The notes: generated from the sequence alone by a model not told the origin. Shown: positions 1 to 8,825, counted from the stretch's first letter. The stretch is 64,000 nucleotides of DNA from an uncultured Dietzia sp. (GCF_937873725.1 NZ_CALMYY010000067.1:1-64000), one strand, 5' to 3'. Numbers and translations are program-made.

Positions 1-493
1 TCGTCGCGACCGGAAACCGCCTCTGGGTCGCCGCGGCGGGCGGCGGGGCGCCCCCGCCCACCGCCACCCGCCCGCCGGGCTTGACCACCCTCGCCATCTC
101 GCGCAGGCCCGCGGCGGTGTCCTGCACGTTGCGCAGGCCGAAGCTGATGGTCGCGGCGTCGAAGGACTCGTCCGCGAACGGCAGCCTCATGGCGTCGCCG
201 GCGACCTTGGGCACGTCGCGGCCGGCACCGGCGCGCAGCATGCCCAGCGAGAAGTCCGCGGCCACGCACCACGCACCGGACTTGCCCAGCTCCACGGTCG
301 AGACCGCGGTGCCGGCGGCCAGGTCGAGGATCCGCTCCCCCGGCCGGGGCGCGAGCAGGGACCGCGCACGGCGGCGCCACACGTGATCCATGCCCCCGGA
401 GAGGATGGTGTTGGTCAGGTCGTAGCGCTTGGCCACGCCGTCGAACATCGACGCGACGTCGCGGGGCTGCTTGTCGAGATCGGCACGGGACAC
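1..493 (-). CDS. menG: Demethylmenaquinone methyltransferase MenG/UbiE, 3' end outside window
   Basis: This enzyme methylates demethylmenaquinone with S-adenosylmethionine, the last step of menaquinone synthesis. The GTG start opens a protein with the UbiE N-terminal hallmark [17 protein letters not shown] (residues 12-28) and the SAM-binding motif [11 protein letters not shown] (about 56-66). About 164 of the usual ~230 residues are present. From roughly position 60 down to 1 the translation becomes Gly/Pro/Ala-rich ([16 protein letters not shown]) and no longer matches the family in any frame, which looks like poor sequence at a contig end or a frameshift. A TAGCGT -10-like box lies exactly 7 nt before the GTG, so the transcript may be leaderless. 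Downstream of mgtA on the same strand, as in mycobacteria. Confidence 0.85.
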   Translation of the reverse strand, partial: MSRADLDKQPRDVASMFDGVAKRYDLTNTILSGGMDHVWRRRARSLLAPRPGERILDLAAGTAVSTVELGKSGAWCVAADFSLGMLRAGAGRDVPKVAGDAMRLPFADESFDAATISFGLRNVQDTAAGLREMARVVKPGGRVAVGGGAPPPAAATQRRFPVAT

Positions 494-500
494 GGGGTCG

Positions 501-506
501 ACGCTA
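501..506 (-). promoter_or_regulatory. Candidate -10 box for leaderless menG
   Basis: TAGCGT on the minus strand fits the actinobacterial TANNNT -10 element. Seven bases separate it from the menG GTG, the spacing expected when transcription begins on the first base of the start codon. No clear Shine-Dalgarno is seen between them. Confidence 0.4.
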
Positions 507-549
507 CCCCGCCACCGGGCCGCGGACCCCCACCGGCCGGGGCGGGCGC

Positions 550-1800
550 TCAGGCCACCACCCGCGAGGCCCGCCCGAGGCCGACCCGGCCGGGTGCCGA
601 GCGGGCGCCCGCGGCGCCGTAGTGGTCGAACAACTGACCGCAGACGGCGTCCCAGGTGCGGCCCTCGACGGTCGCGCGGGCGGCCGCGGCCAGTCGCGCG
701 TGGTCGGCCAGCACCAGGTCGACGGTCCGGGAGATCTCCGCGGCGTACCGCTGCGGGTCGAGCAGGTACCCGTTGACGCCGGCCTGGACGAGGTCGCGCG
801 GGCCGCCCCGGTCGGGCCCCACCACGGGCACGCCCGAGGCCTGCGCCTCCTGGATCGCCTGGCAGAACGTCTCGAACTCCCCGGCGTGGCAGAACACGTC
901 GAGCGTGGCGTACGCCTGCCCGAGCTGCTCGCCGTGGAGCTCGCCGGTGAAGATCGCGTGGGGCATGGCGGCCTGGAGGGCGGGGCGGTCGGGGCCGTCG
1001 CCGACGACGACGAGGGTCAGGTCCCCGTCCGGGCCCGACCTGTCGGCCAGGGGCTGGAGTCGCTCGACGTGTTTCTCCGGGGCCAGGCGGCCGACGAAGC
1101 CCACGACGGGCCGCCCCTCCGGGGACCACAGCCGGTGCAGGGCCCCGCTGCGGCGGGACGGGGAGAACTGCACGGAGTCGACGCCCCGGCCCCACCGGTA
1201 CAGGCGCGGGATGCCGTGACCCGCCAGATCCGCCATCGCGGCGGAGGACGGCGCGAGGGTGCGGTCGCACGTGGTGTGGATCGCCCGGGTCCAGGCCCGG
1301 GCGGCGTCCGCCATGACCCCGACCCCGTACGAGCTCGCGAACCCGGCCACATCGGTCTGGTAGACCGCCACGCAGGGGACGTCCAGGGCGCGGGCGGCGG
1401 CGGCCCCGGCGGCGCCGAGGACGAACGGCGAGGCCAGGTGCACCACGTCGGGCCCGAAGTCCCGCAGGGCGTTGTAGACGCTCGGGCTGGGCGCGCCCAG
1501 CGGCAGCGAGGACACCACGGGCACCCTGACGGCGGTGACGCGGTGGACGGGGTAGCCGAGGTGGTGGTCGGGGTCGCGAGCCCCCGAATCCGGGCCGCCG
1601 AGCAGGGGCGCCATGGCGCTGATCAGCGGGTGGGCGCGGACCGCGTCTGCGGCGCCGTGCCAGAACCCGACGGTCCCGGACGGGGCCACCACCAGGCAGT
1701 CGTGCCCGTGGCGCCGGGCGTACTCGAGGATCCGCAGGACGGAGTTGGTGACGCCGTTGACGTTCGGCAGGAACGATTCGGTGACGATGGCTACGCGCAC
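550..1800 (-). CDS. mgtA: GDP-mannose-dependent alpha-mannosyltransferase, GT4 family (MgtA-like)
   Basis: A 416-residue GT-B glycosyltransferase. The N-terminus [21 protein letters not shown] is the acceptor-side signature of the MgtA/PimB-prime group. The C-terminal donor domain has [15 protein letters not shown] and the E-x7-E nucleotide-sugar motif in [16 protein letters not shown]. In mycobacteria and corynebacteria the orthologue between menD and menG (Rv0557) puts mannose on glucuronosyl-diacylglycerol at the cytoplasmic membrane for lipomannan-like glycolipids. The same neighbours here support orthology. The start is GTG; the next gene upstream, the small membrane protein, ends 37 bases away. 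Confidence 0.85.
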   Translation of the reverse strand: MRVAIVTESFLPNVNGVTNSVLRILEYARRHGHDCLVVAPSGTVGFWHGAADAVRAHPLISAMAPLLGGPDSGARDPDHHLGYPVHRVTAVRVPVVSSLPLGAPSPSVYNALRDFGPDVVHLASPFVLGAAGAAAARALDVPCVAVYQTDVAGFASSYGVGVMADAARAWTRAIHTTCDRTLAPSSAAMADLAGHGIPRLYRWGRGVDSVQFSPSRRSGALHRLWSPEGRPVVGFVGRLAPEKHVERLQPLADRSGPDGDLTLVVVGDGPDRPALQAAMPHAIFTGELHGEQLGQAYATLDVFCHAGEFETFCQAIQEAQASGVPVVGPDRGGPRDLVQAGVNGYLLDPQRYAAEISRTVDLVLADHARLAAAARATVEGRTWDAVCGQLFDHYGAAGARSAPGRVGLGRASRVVA

Positions 1801-1837
1801 GCCCCCACTGTGTCCGGGCCCGGCGACGGCCCGGTGA

Positions 1838-2302
1838 TCACCGGGGGTCGGTGCGGGGAATTCGTGGGGCCGGGCGGTGAACCCTCGGTGACGCGGCGGC
1901 GTAGGCCAGCGCGGACAGGGGGACGGCGATCGCGGGCACGCTCAGGGCGGGCAGGACGGCGACGGTCCAGCTTCGGCCCGAGACGCGGACGAGGTCGGGG
2001 TTGGCGCGGCGGAACTCCACCTGCACCCGCTGCCCCTCGACGAGCCCGGTCGGGTAGAGCACGCCGGTCACAGGCCTGACCTGCCGTCCGCCGGCGTCGA
2101 ACTCGACGGCGGAGCGGCGGGCGGTGACCTCGGTGACGGTGGCGGTCGCGCTGCCCAGGTCCTGGTCGATCCGCAGGTCGTTGACGATGCACGCCATCAG
2201 GATGAGGCCGGCGGTCAGCAGGGAGAACGCGGCCACGAGCACGGCCACGACCCGCACGATCCGCCGGGTCAGTGCCGCGCGGCGGGCCTGCCGCCCGGTC
2301 AT
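1838..2302 (-). CDS. DUF3592-like membrane protein (Rv0556-type)
   Basis: A 154-residue protein with a transmembrane segment near the N-terminus (about 15-40, VVAVLVAAFSLLTAGLILMA), an extracytoplasmic domain resembling DUF3592 (TATVTEVTARRSAVEFDAGG to VEFRRANPDLVRV) and a second segment near residue 120 (VAVLPALSVPAIAVPLSAL). It sits between menD and mgtA exactly as Rv0556 does in M. tuberculosis. The ATG at 2302 is preceded by AGGTGA at good spacing. An in-frame GTG at 2314 overlaps the menD stop as GTGA and is an alternative, coupled start. Function unknown; position suggests a role linked to menaquinone or mannolipids, which is inference. Confidence 0.7.
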   Translation of the reverse strand: MTGRQARRAALTRRIVRVVAVLVAAFSLLTAGLILMACIVNDLRIDQDLGSATATVTEVTARRSAVEFDAGGRQVRPVTGVLYPTGLVEGQRVQVEFRRANPDLVRVSGRSWTVAVLPALSVPAIAVPLSALAYAAASPRVHRPAPRIPRTDPR

Positions 2303-2310
2303 CGTCACGG

Positions 2311-4104
2311 TCACCTGCCGTCCCCGGCGGCGCCGGACCCCGGCGCGTCCGTCCGCAGCGCCTCGGCGCGGAGCGTGGCGTGCAGGTCCCGCAGGCCCAC
2401 GCGGCTGGTGGCCACCCGCACGACCCGCAGCCCGGCGGGCACGATGTGCCGGTGCTCGACCCGGGGCGCGGTCTCGGCGAGGAGCACCTCGAGCCCGGCG
2501 GGGTCGGTGTCGGTGAAGGGCACCCCGAAGCCCGCGCAGAGGGCCCGCAGGTCCGCGCCGTGCGGGGTGCCGAAGACCCGCTCGAAGTCGGTGGCCAGTC
2601 GCGGATCGCCCTGCTCGAGGAGGGAGAAGATGCCGCCGCCGTCGTCGTCCGCCACCACGATCGTGAGGTCGTCGGGGTGCGCCTCCCGGGGCCCCAGCAG
2701 GAGCCCGGAGAGGTCGTGGAGGAAGGTGAGGTCGCCGAGCAGCGCGACGGTGCGGCCCGGCGCGGACAGGGCGACCCCGATCGCGGTGGACACCGTGCCG
2801 TCGATGCCCGAGGCGCCCCGGTTGGCGTGGACGGACACGTCCGGGTCCAGCGGCCCCACGAGGGACAGGTCGCGGACCGCGTTGGAGGCGCCCACCACCA
2901 GCGTGTCGCCGCCCCGCACCCCGCGCGCGACGGCCCGCGCCACGTGCAGGCCCGTGGGCGTCTTGGACTCCAGGTGGCGGTCCAACACCCGGTCCACCGC
3001 GGCGCGGGCGCGGGCGTCGGCACCGGCCGTGAGGGCGGTCCACTCCGCGTCGACGCCCCACCCGGTGAGGACGGAGTCGGCGAGCTCGGCCGCGCTGCCC
3101 GTGGGGTTGGGGGCGTTGGGGCCCGCGTCGAGGATCACCAGGTCGACGTCCGGGTCGGCCAGCAGCCGGGTGACCGCGCGGTGCAGCGTGGGCCGCCCGG
3201 TGACGATCACCTGCTCGGGGTGCAGGGCCGGCAGGGCCAGCGGGTGGACCGGGTGCAGCGGGACCGGGGCCCCGGGTTCGGCGACGGTCGGCACCCCCAC
3301 GAGACCCGCCACGGGCCGGGCCCCCACGCCCGAGACGACCAGCGTCGGGCGGGTGAGGTCCACGGCCACGGCGGAGTGGGCGGGCTCGGAGTCGACGCCC
3401 GCCCCGGCGCGCTGGACCCACGGGCGGCCGCCGGGACGCCCCTCCGGGAGTCCGCGGGGACCGTCGCCGGGCGACCCCTCGTCGTCGTCCCCGGCGTGCC
3501 GGGGCCCCACCACGAACTCCTCGTCGCCCTCGCCCGGCACCAGCGGCTCGCGGAAGGCGATGTCGACCTGCACCGGGCCGGGGTGGGCCGGGGCGGTGGC
3601 GGTGAGGATCGCGCGGCCGATCGCCGACCGCCAGTGCCGGTGCTCGGTCACCGGGTCGCCGGCCGCGCCCACCTCGATCACCGCGCGGGCGTGCGGGCCG
3701 AACAGCCCCACCTGGTCGATGGTCTGGTTGGCGCCGGTGCCGCGCAGCTCGGGCGGGCGGTTGGCGGTCAGGGCCAGGATCGGCACGCCGGAGTGGGCGG
3801 CCTCGACCATCGCGGGATGGAGGTTGGCCACGGCCGTGCCCGAGGTGACGACGACGGGGACCGGCCGCCGGGACCCCAGCGCCAACCCGAGGGCCGTGAA
3901 CGCGGCGCCCCGCTCGTCGATCCGCACGTGCAGCCGCATCCGCCCGGTCCGCTCGGCGGCCGCCAGTGCCAGCGCGAGCGGGGCGCTGCGCGAGCCCGGG
4001 CAGAGGACCGCGTCGGTGATCCCGTGCCGGATCAGTTCGTCGACCAGGACGCGCGCCTGCGCGGTGCTCGGGTTGCTGCTCGGGGTGCTGCGTCCGGGGT
4101 TCAT
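2311..4104 (-). CDS. menD: 2-succinyl-5-enolpyruvyl-6-hydroxy-3-cyclohexene-1-carboxylate synthase MenD
   Basis: A ThDP-dependent enzyme joining isochorismate and 2-oxoglutarate in menaquinone synthesis. The 597-residue length is normal. Visible are CPGSRSAPL (35-43), the RIDERGAAF segment with the cofactor-activating Glu (E64), the TANRPPELRGTGANQTIDQ block, and the C-terminal ThDP/Mg site GDLTFLHDLSGLL followed by DDGGGIFSLL. It overlaps or nearly abuts the small membrane protein downstream, and its start lies 10 bases after the stop of the WYL gene. A TAGGCT box 7 nt before the ATG (whose last bases are the WYL stop codon) and a GGAGG in the gap allow either leaderless or SD-led translation. 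Confidence 0.97.
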   Translation of the reverse strand: MNPGRSTPSSNPSTAQARVLVDELIRHGITDAVLCPGSRSAPLALALAAAERTGRMRLHVRIDERGAAFTALGLALGSRRPVPVVVTSGTAVANLHPAMVEAAHSGVPILALTANRPPELRGTGANQTIDQVGLFGPHARAVIEVGAAGDPVTEHRHWRSAIGRAILTATAPAHPGPVQVDIAFREPLVPGEGDEEFVVGPRHAGDDDEGSPGDGPRGLPEGRPGGRPWVQRAGAGVDSEPAHSAVAVDLTRPTLVVSGVGARPVAGLVGVPTVAEPGAPVPLHPVHPLALPALHPEQVIVTGRPTLHRAVTRLLADPDVDLVILDAGPNAPNPTGSAAELADSVLTGWGVDAEWTALTAGADARARAAVDRVLDRHLESKTPTGLHVARAVARGVRGGDTLVVGASNAVRDLSLVGPLDPDVSVHANRGASGIDGTVSTAIGVALSAPGRTVALLGDLTFLHDLSGLLLGPREAHPDDLTIVVADDDGGGIFSLLEQGDPRLATDFERVFGTPHGADLRALCAGFGVPFTDTDPAGLEVLLAETAPRVEHRHIVPAGLRVVRVATSRVGLRDLHATLRAEALRTDAPGSGAAGDGR

Positions 4105-4111
4105 CGCCTCC

Positions 4112-4117
4112 AGCCTA
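4112..4117 (-). promoter_or_regulatory. Candidate -10 box for menD
   Basis: TAGGCT, 7 nt before the menD ATG, overlaps the TAG stop codon of the upstream WYL gene. The intervening GGAGGCG could also act as a ribosome binding site on a longer read-through transcript, so both modes are possible. Confidence 0.35.
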
Positions 4118-5113
4118 ATCCCGCGGGGTCGCCGCGCCGGCCGCGAGCGTCAACCGCCCAGCCATGTCCGCGAGCGCGGCGCGCAGCCCGTCCGGCGACT
4201 CCACGACGAACGGGCCCGGGAGCCGCGCGAGGTACCAGGCCAGCTCGTCGAGGTCGGCGGCCCCGGTCTCCAACCGGCAGGCGGGCCCCTCGGGGTGGTC
4301 GACCGGTCGCAGCGCGGTGAGGGTGCCGAAGCCGGGCGGGAAGCGCTCGAGGACCTCGTCGGCGGTCGCGTGGACCACGACTCTGGCCCGGTGCCGGTAG
4401 GGGGCGGCGGCCACCGCGCGCTGGACGTGCGTGGCCGGGTCGGGCACGTCCGGGCGGGGGGTGAAGCGCCAGCGGCTGCGATGGACGGCCCGGATGCGGT
4501 CCAGGCGGAAGGTCCGCCAGTCGGCCCGCTCGGGGTCGTAGGCCAGCAGGTACCAGCGGCGGCCCAGGACGACGATCCGGTACGGCTCGACCCGGCGCTC
4601 GGTGTCCTGTCCGGCGCGGTCCCGGTAGTCCAGCCGTACCTGCTCGGTCCCTCGCACAGCGTGTCCCAGCTCGATCAGCATCTCCGGTTGGACCCGGGCG
4701 TCGTCGCCGGGGACGGCCACCATCGACTCGGTGACGTCCGCGACCCTCTCGCGGAGCCTGCCCGGCATGACCTGGTCGAGCTTGGTCAGTGCCCTGAGCG
4801 CGTGCTCGCCGACGCCGGCCACCGCTCCCCCGGCGGCCAGGCGGAGCGCGATCGCCACGGCGACGGCCTCGCGGTCGTCCAGCAGCAGCGGCGGCAGCCG
4901 GCGGCCCGCCCCCAGCCGGTAGCCGCCCCCGGCCCCGCGCTCGGACTCGACGGGGTACCCCAGGTCGCGCAGCCGATCGACGTCCCGGCGCACCGAGCGG
5001 GTGGTGACCCCTAACTCCGCCGCGAGCTCGGGCCCGGACCACACGGCGCGTCGCTGCAGGAGATCGAGCAACCCCAGCACGCGCTGGGTGGTGGGCGTCC
5101 GGTCCTCGGCCAT
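4115..5113 (-). CDS. WYL-domain (YafY-type) HTH transcriptional regulator
   Basis: A 332-residue regulator. Residues 8-60 form a DeoR-like winged helix (QRVLGLLDLLQ...ELAAELGVTTRSVRRDVDRLRDLGYPV), followed by a beta-wing GAGGGYRLG. The WYL domain shows RIVVLGRRWYLLAYDPERADWRTFRLDRI, the ligand-sensing core, and a C-terminal WCX-type extension follows. It is divergent from two DinB-fold genes, a common pairing in actinobacteria, and the 93-base spacer holds a 17-bp dyad (5136-5152) that could be its operator. Start ATG at 5113 was chosen because the HTH begins directly after it. Confidence 0.85.
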   Translation of the reverse strand: MAEDRTPTTQRVLGLLDLLQRRAVWSGPELAAELGVTTRSVRRDVDRLRDLGYPVESERGAGGGYRLGAGRRLPPLLLDDREAVAVAIALRLAAGGAVAGVGEHALRALTKLDQVMPGRLRERVADVTESMVAVPGDDARVQPEMLIELGHAVRGTEQVRLDYRDRAGQDTERRVEPYRIVVLGRRWYLLAYDPERADWRTFRLDRIRAVHRSRWRFTPRPDVPDPATHVQRAVAAAPYRHRARVVVHATADEVLERFPPGFGTLTALRPVDHPEGPACRLETGAADLDELAWYLARLPGPFVVESPDGLRAALADMAGRLTLAAGAATPRD

Positions 5114-5135
5114 GCCGCCAGTCTCGCACCGACAG

Positions 5136-5152
5136 AGGACGGATTCCGTCCT
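5136..5152. promoter_or_regulatory. Perfect 17-bp dyad, candidate WYL operator
   Basis: AGGACGGATTCCGTCCT has two perfect 8-base arms around a single central base. It lies in the divergent spacer, 23 bases from the WYL start and 55 bases from the DinB start, a position suited to autoregulation and control of the DinB genes. Confidence 0.5.
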
Positions 5153-5206
5153 GAATGGCTGCGACGCTGTGGTGGACGGCCCACCGCGACACCGATCGGA
5201 GACCCC

Positions 5207-5788
5207 GTGACCATCGACTGGACCCACCAGCTCGTCGAGCAGCTCGACTTCCACTGGAACGGCCACCTCCGCCCGCGACTGGAGGGACTGACGGACGACG
5301 AGTACCACTTCTCCCCCGCCCCCGACGAACGGACCTGGGACGTGCGACCGCGGGGCACCGGCCGGGCCGGGGTGCAGGGCGGGGTCGGCGACGTCACGAT
5401 CGACTTCGCCCACCCCGAACCCCGGCCCGCCCCGTTGACGACCATCGCGTGGCGGATCGGCCACCTCGTCGTCGGGGTGTTGGGCGCCCGGTGGCACTCC
5501 CACTTCGGCGGGCCACCCCACGACTACATGACCCACCGCTACGCCGGGGACGCCGCCGGCGGACTCGCCCAGCTGGACCGGACCTACGCCGGATGGATGG
5601 ACGGTGTGCGGCAGCTCGACCCGGACGGGCTCGCCCGGCCCGTGGGCGAGTCCGAGGGGCACTGGGCCGAGTACCCGATGGCCGCGCTCGTCCTGCACAT
5701 CAACCGCGAGGTCATCCACCACGGCGCCGAGATGTGCCTGCTCCGCGACGTGTACGCCCACACCCACAACTCAGCCGGAACCCCCTAG
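5207..5788 (+). CDS. DinB-fold protein, possible mycothiol-dependent transferase
   Basis: A 193-residue protein starting with GTG. DinB-superfamily four-helix features are visible: a first helix with paired positions (WTHQLVEQLDFHWNGHLRPRL), a conserved IAWRIGHLVVGVLGARWHSHF segment, and the late HINREVIHHGAEMCLLRD motif with metal-liganding histidines. Actinobacterial members of this fold include mycothiol S-transferases, so conjugation of an electrophile to mycothiol in the cytosol is possible but not shown. It is divergent from the WYL regulator and is followed 8 bases later by a second DinB-fold gene, so the two are probably cotranscribed. Confidence 0.75.
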   Translation: MTIDWTHQLVEQLDFHWNGHLRPRLEGLTDDEYHFSPAPDERTWDVRPRGTGRAGVQGGVGDVTIDFAHPEPRPAPLTTIAWRIGHLVVGVLGARWHSHFGGPPHDYMTHRYAGDAAGGLAQLDRTYAGWMDGVRQLDPDGLARPVGESEGHWAEYPMAALVLHINREVIHHGAEMCLLRDVYAHTHNSAGTP

Positions 5789-5796
5789 GAGTCGTC

Positions 5797-6411
5797 ATGC
5801 CGTTCTTTCCCGCCACCCGCGCCACCGAGCACGAGCAGCTGTGCGAATGGGTCGACGCCCAACTCGTCAACGCCCGCTCCGTCGTCCACGGCCTGACCGC
5901 CGACCAGCTGCGGGCCCGTCCTGTCCCCTCCAGCGAGCTCACGCTGGGCTGGCTGATCCTGCACATCGGCGAGGTCGCCGAGACCTGGCTGGCCCGGGCC
6001 GCCGCCGGGCCCGCCGGAGTCGACACGGGGCTCTCACTCGCGGAGGCCTTCGAGCGGGCCGAGACCGTCAACCTGCCGGCCCCCGGTGCGACCGCGGAGG
6101 ACGTCCTGGCCGAGTACGACCGTCGCTGTGCCGCCGGGCTCGCGCACCTGCGTGCCACGGACCTCGACGCCCCGGTCCCCGTGCCCGACGACGCACCCTG
6201 GTACCCGCCGGGCCAGCCGGAGTTCAGCGGGCGCTGGGTGGTCCACCACGTGCTCACCGAGATCGCGCGTCACTCCGGCCACGCCGACATCCTGCGGGAG
6301 GCGATCGACGGCAGGACGATGTATGAGCTCCAGGCCGAGGACCAGGGGATCGACATGACCTACATCGGCGAGTGGTTCGCCGCCCACCGGGAGGTGCCGG
6401 CGCCGTGGTGA
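5797..6411 (+). CDS. Second DinB-fold (DUF664-like) protein
   Basis: A 204-residue DinB-fold protein preceded by a clear TAGGAG ribosome binding site. The segment LTLGWLILHIGEVAETWL and the C-terminal VVHHVLTEIARHSGHADILREAIDG carry the three histidines expected to bind a metal in DUF664/mycothiol-transferase-like proteins. It is distinct from its neighbour (little similarity outside motif positions), so it is not a recent duplicate. Cotranscribed with the first DinB gene and probably under the WYL regulator. Substrate unknown. Confidence 0.75.
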   Translation: MPFFPATRATEHEQLCEWVDAQLVNARSVVHGLTADQLRARPVPSSELTLGWLILHIGEVAETWLARAAAGPAGVDTGLSLAEAFERAETVNLPAPGATAEDVLAEYDRRCAAGLAHLRATDLDAPVPVPDDAPWYPPGQPEFSGRWVVHHVLTEIARHSGHADILREAIDGRTMYELQAEDQGIDMTYIGEWFAAHREVPAPW

Positions 6412-6418
6412 CGCGGGC

Positions 6419-7909
6419 TCACTCCTCCTCGTACCACCCGTCGAACGTCGTGAACTGACCCTCGATCATCCCCGCGACCTCGCCCGGATCCGGGACGAGC
6501 ACGGCATCGGTCGCGATACCCACCGTGACCTCGCCGTTGTAGCTGAAGATGCAGATCCCCAGGGCCTGGTCACCGCTCATGGGAACCCAGCCGAGCATCC
6601 CCCCGACCGGCGTGCCGGCCAGCCGGACGGTCGAGACCGGCCCCGGCACGGAGGTGAGCTGCCCGACGGTCTTGTTGGCGAACATGTCCACCACCGCGTG
6701 CGCGACCGGCCCGGGCGTGACGGCCACGGTGAGCATCGTGGCCAGGTTGACGTGCGGCTCGAACGAGTAGCGGACCCGGGTCATGGACTTGGTGATCTCG
6801 TCGATCAGCTCGTCGGGGTCGTCGATCCCCAGCGGCAGACGCATGAGGATGAGCGTGAGGTGGTTACCCAGGTCCTCGGGGAGGTCGTCCCCCACCGGCG
6901 CGACGGACATCGGCACCATGAGGTTGATGTCGGAGACGGGGCGGTCGCCGTGCGCGTCGAGATACTCGGTGAGCGCCTTGGACACGGCGGCGATCATCAC
7001 GGCGGTCACCGTGGTGTCGTGCGCCCTGGCGACCCGTTTGACCGCCGCGAGGTCGAGCCCGGAGATCCAGGAGACCCTCTTCTGGGCGTGGGCGTGTCCG
7101 CTCCACGTGAGCTCGGGCGACTTCGGCTCGAACAGTAGGCGGAACACCGAGCGGTAGGTGTTGGTGGTCCGGTTGGTGGGGTCGATGTTCTCCGACAGCG
7201 ACTCGACCACCCGGGTGGGGATCCTGGTGATCCCCCGGCCCGGCGCCACGACGTCCCTGGCCAGCCTGGCGAGCGTCAGGGGAAACTTGATGGTGGCGCC
7301 GGTGAGGCCGAGCGCAATGCCGAACGAGTCCTTGGCCATCCCGGCGCCGGCACTGCCCACCGCGCCCAGGATGCCGCCGCCGCTCGGCGAAAGATCGCGA
7401 CCCACCTTGGGCAGCGGCGACTCGTCGTCCCTGTCGCACAGGCTGAGGATGAGCTGCGTCAGGCGGATGCCGTCGACCATGCCGTGCTGGACGCGGAAGA
7501 GGAGCAGCGCCCCCTCCTTCTCGGAATCGTGTCCGAAGTAGCCCTCGATGAATTCCGTTCGCCAGATCGGGCGGTCGTCCGGGAGCGGGATGCTCATCTG
7601 CTCGGCGACGTACGCCTCCGCCTCCGCCCGCCCGCCCGGGGCGGGGAGGCGGCTGCGGACGAGTTGCCTCGAGATGTCGTAGTCCGGGTCGTCCTGCCAG
7701 TACCACCGGCGGCCCTCCCGGACCGGGACCCGACGGAACACCGGGTACGGGTCCACCATCCGGGTGGCGATCGCCTCCGTGACCTTGTCCCAGTCGGGGA
7801 TCTCCTCGAACCACAGCAGCGAGTTGATGTACATCAGGTTGTCGGGGCGGTCCATCAACAACCACAGTTGATCCCGCAACGGGATCCTCACCCTGTCCGT
7901 CTCCGCCAT
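6419..7909 (-). CDS. Wax ester synthase/diacylglycerol acyltransferase (WS/DGAT)
   Basis: This 496-residue enzyme belongs to the WS/DGAT family, which moves acyl groups from acyl-CoA to diacylglycerol or fatty alcohol to make storage lipid at the inner membrane face. The N-terminus RIPLRDQLWLLMDRPDNLMYINSL and the C-terminal DLGNHLTLILMRLPLG and PGPVSTVRLAGTPV blocks are typical. The catalytic HHxxxDG motif reads Q141-H-G-M-V-D-G147: the first His is Gln while the catalytic second His and the Asp are kept. Convergent with the DinB genes and divergent from a flavin reductase. Actinobacteria have many paralogues, so substrate choice cannot be predicted. Confidence 0.92.
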   Translation of the reverse strand: MAETDRVRIPLRDQLWLLMDRPDNLMYINSLLWFEEIPDWDKVTEAIATRMVDPYPVFRRVPVREGRRWYWQDDPDYDISRQLVRSRLPAPGGRAEAEAYVAEQMSIPLPDDRPIWRTEFIEGYFGHDSEKEGALLLFRVQHGMVDGIRLTQLILSLCDRDDESPLPKVGRDLSPSGGGILGAVGSAGAGMAKDSFGIALGLTGATIKFPLTLARLARDVVAPGRGITRIPTRVVESLSENIDPTNRTTNTYRSVFRLLFEPKSPELTWSGHAHAQKRVSWISGLDLAAVKRVARAHDTTVTAVMIAAVSKALTEYLDAHGDRPVSDINLMVPMSVAPVGDDLPEDLGNHLTLILMRLPLGIDDPDELIDEITKSMTRVRYSFEPHVNLATMLTVAVTPGPVAHAVVDMFANKTVGQLTSVPGPVSTVRLAGTPVGGMLGWVPMSGDQALGICIFSYNGEVTVGIATDAVLVPDPGEVAGMIEGQFTTFDGWYEEE

Positions 7910-8019
7910 CGTCCCCGACCCCTTTCCTCGCCGACCGCATCCTGGGCCCGCCGCTCAAGGCTAGAGCAGGTGTGACACGGCTCATGCACCTTCGGGTGGG
8001 CTGGCTGCAGAATGGTCCC

Positions 8020-8610
8020 ATGCGCACCGTCCACACACCTGAGGATCCCCCCGCGAGCGGCATGTACGCCCTGCTCACCGCGGCCGTCGCCCCCCGGCCC
8101 ATCGCCTGGGTCTCGACCGTCTCCGCCGACGGGCACCCGAACCTCGCGCCGTACTCGTTCTTCACCGTGGCCTGCACCGACCCCGCGATCCTGGCGGTCA
8201 CCTCCGTCGGCCGCAAGGACACCTATCGCAATGTCGTGGACACCGGCGAGTTCGTGGTGAACATCGGCACCGAATCGCTCATGGAGGTCATCAATGCGAC
8301 CTCCGCACCGGTGGGACCAGAGGTCGACGAGTTCGCCGCCTTCGGGTTGACCGCCGAGCCCTCCGACGTGGTGGCCGCGCCGCGGGTGGCCGAGGCGCCG
8401 ATCGCGTTCGAATGCGTGCGCCACGACGTGATCGACCTCGGCACCAGCGCGATGCTGCTGGGTCGGGTCGTGAGCGTGTCGATCGTCGACGAGGTGCTGG
8501 CCCCCGACGGCCTGCCCGACTTCGGCGCGCTCCTGCCACCCTCGCGGCTCGGTCGCCATCAGTGGGGATACGCCCCGCGGACGAGGGACTTGCCGCGGCC
8601 GACCCGGTAG
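8020..8610 (+). CDS. Flavin reductase-like FMN-binding protein
   Basis: A 196-residue split-barrel flavoprotein. The segments AAVAPRPIAWVSTVSADGHPN, LAPYSFFTVACTDPAILAV and the later FECVRHDVIDLG match the flavin reductase/NADH:FMN oxidoreductase family, in which the RP-x-A-x-V-S-T block binds FMN. The ATG at 8020 was chosen because the family starts shortly before the TAAVAPRPI motif; an in-frame upstream start would add a non-conserved stretch. Divergent from the WS/DGAT gene. Partner oxygenase not evident, so its role (reduced flavin supply or another reductase) is open. Confidence 0.8.
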   Translation: MRTVHTPEDPPASGMYALLTAAVAPRPIAWVSTVSADGHPNLAPYSFFTVACTDPAILAVTSVGRKDTYRNVVDTGEFVVNIGTESLMEVINATSAPVGPEVDEFAAFGLTAEPSDVVAAPRVAEAPIAFECVRHDVIDLGTSAMLLGRVVSVSIVDEVLAPDGLPDFGALLPPSRLGRHQWGYAPRTRDLPRPTR

Positions 8611-8649
8611 GCCGCCACCCGCCCCCGCCCCCGCGCCGCCCGCGCCCCG

Positions 8650-8825
8650 CCGGCTGCTCGAGCGTCCGCGCGGTTGCTCGTGGATCGCGAACCGTTGGTC
8701 GTGGTTCGGCGACGGCTGCTCGTGATTCCTGCCCATTTGCTCGAAGTCCCGGCGCGGGACACGCCGCCGGCACGTACCGGAGTTCGCGCAACGGGGCAGG
8801 AATCGCGAGCAACCTCGCCTGACCC
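8650..8825. repeat. TTGCTCG/CGAGCAA repeat element, copy 1
   Basis: Several TTGCTCG units with the inverse CGAGCAA at the far end. The stretch GGGACACGCCGCCGGCACGTACCGGAG parallels, in inverted orientation, a segment at about 53,550-53,585. Shared wording and order argue for one dispersed element family rather than chance. Confidence 0.5.

Noticed and set aside
622..2079. Long plus-strand frame (485 codons) opposite mgtA
   Set aside because: Composition is Gly/Arg/Val/Asp-rich mirror text of the minus-strand glycosyltransferase; no family motif, typical high-GC antisense frame.
2375..5014. 879-codon plus-strand frame
   Set aside because: It is the antisense of menD and the WYL gene, Ser/Arg/Pro/Thr-rich without domains.
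8000..8024. GCTGGCTGCAGAATGGTCC resembling GCTGGCAGAATGGTCC near 57141
   Set aside because: Only about 15 shared bases, one copy lies in a promoter region; may be chance.
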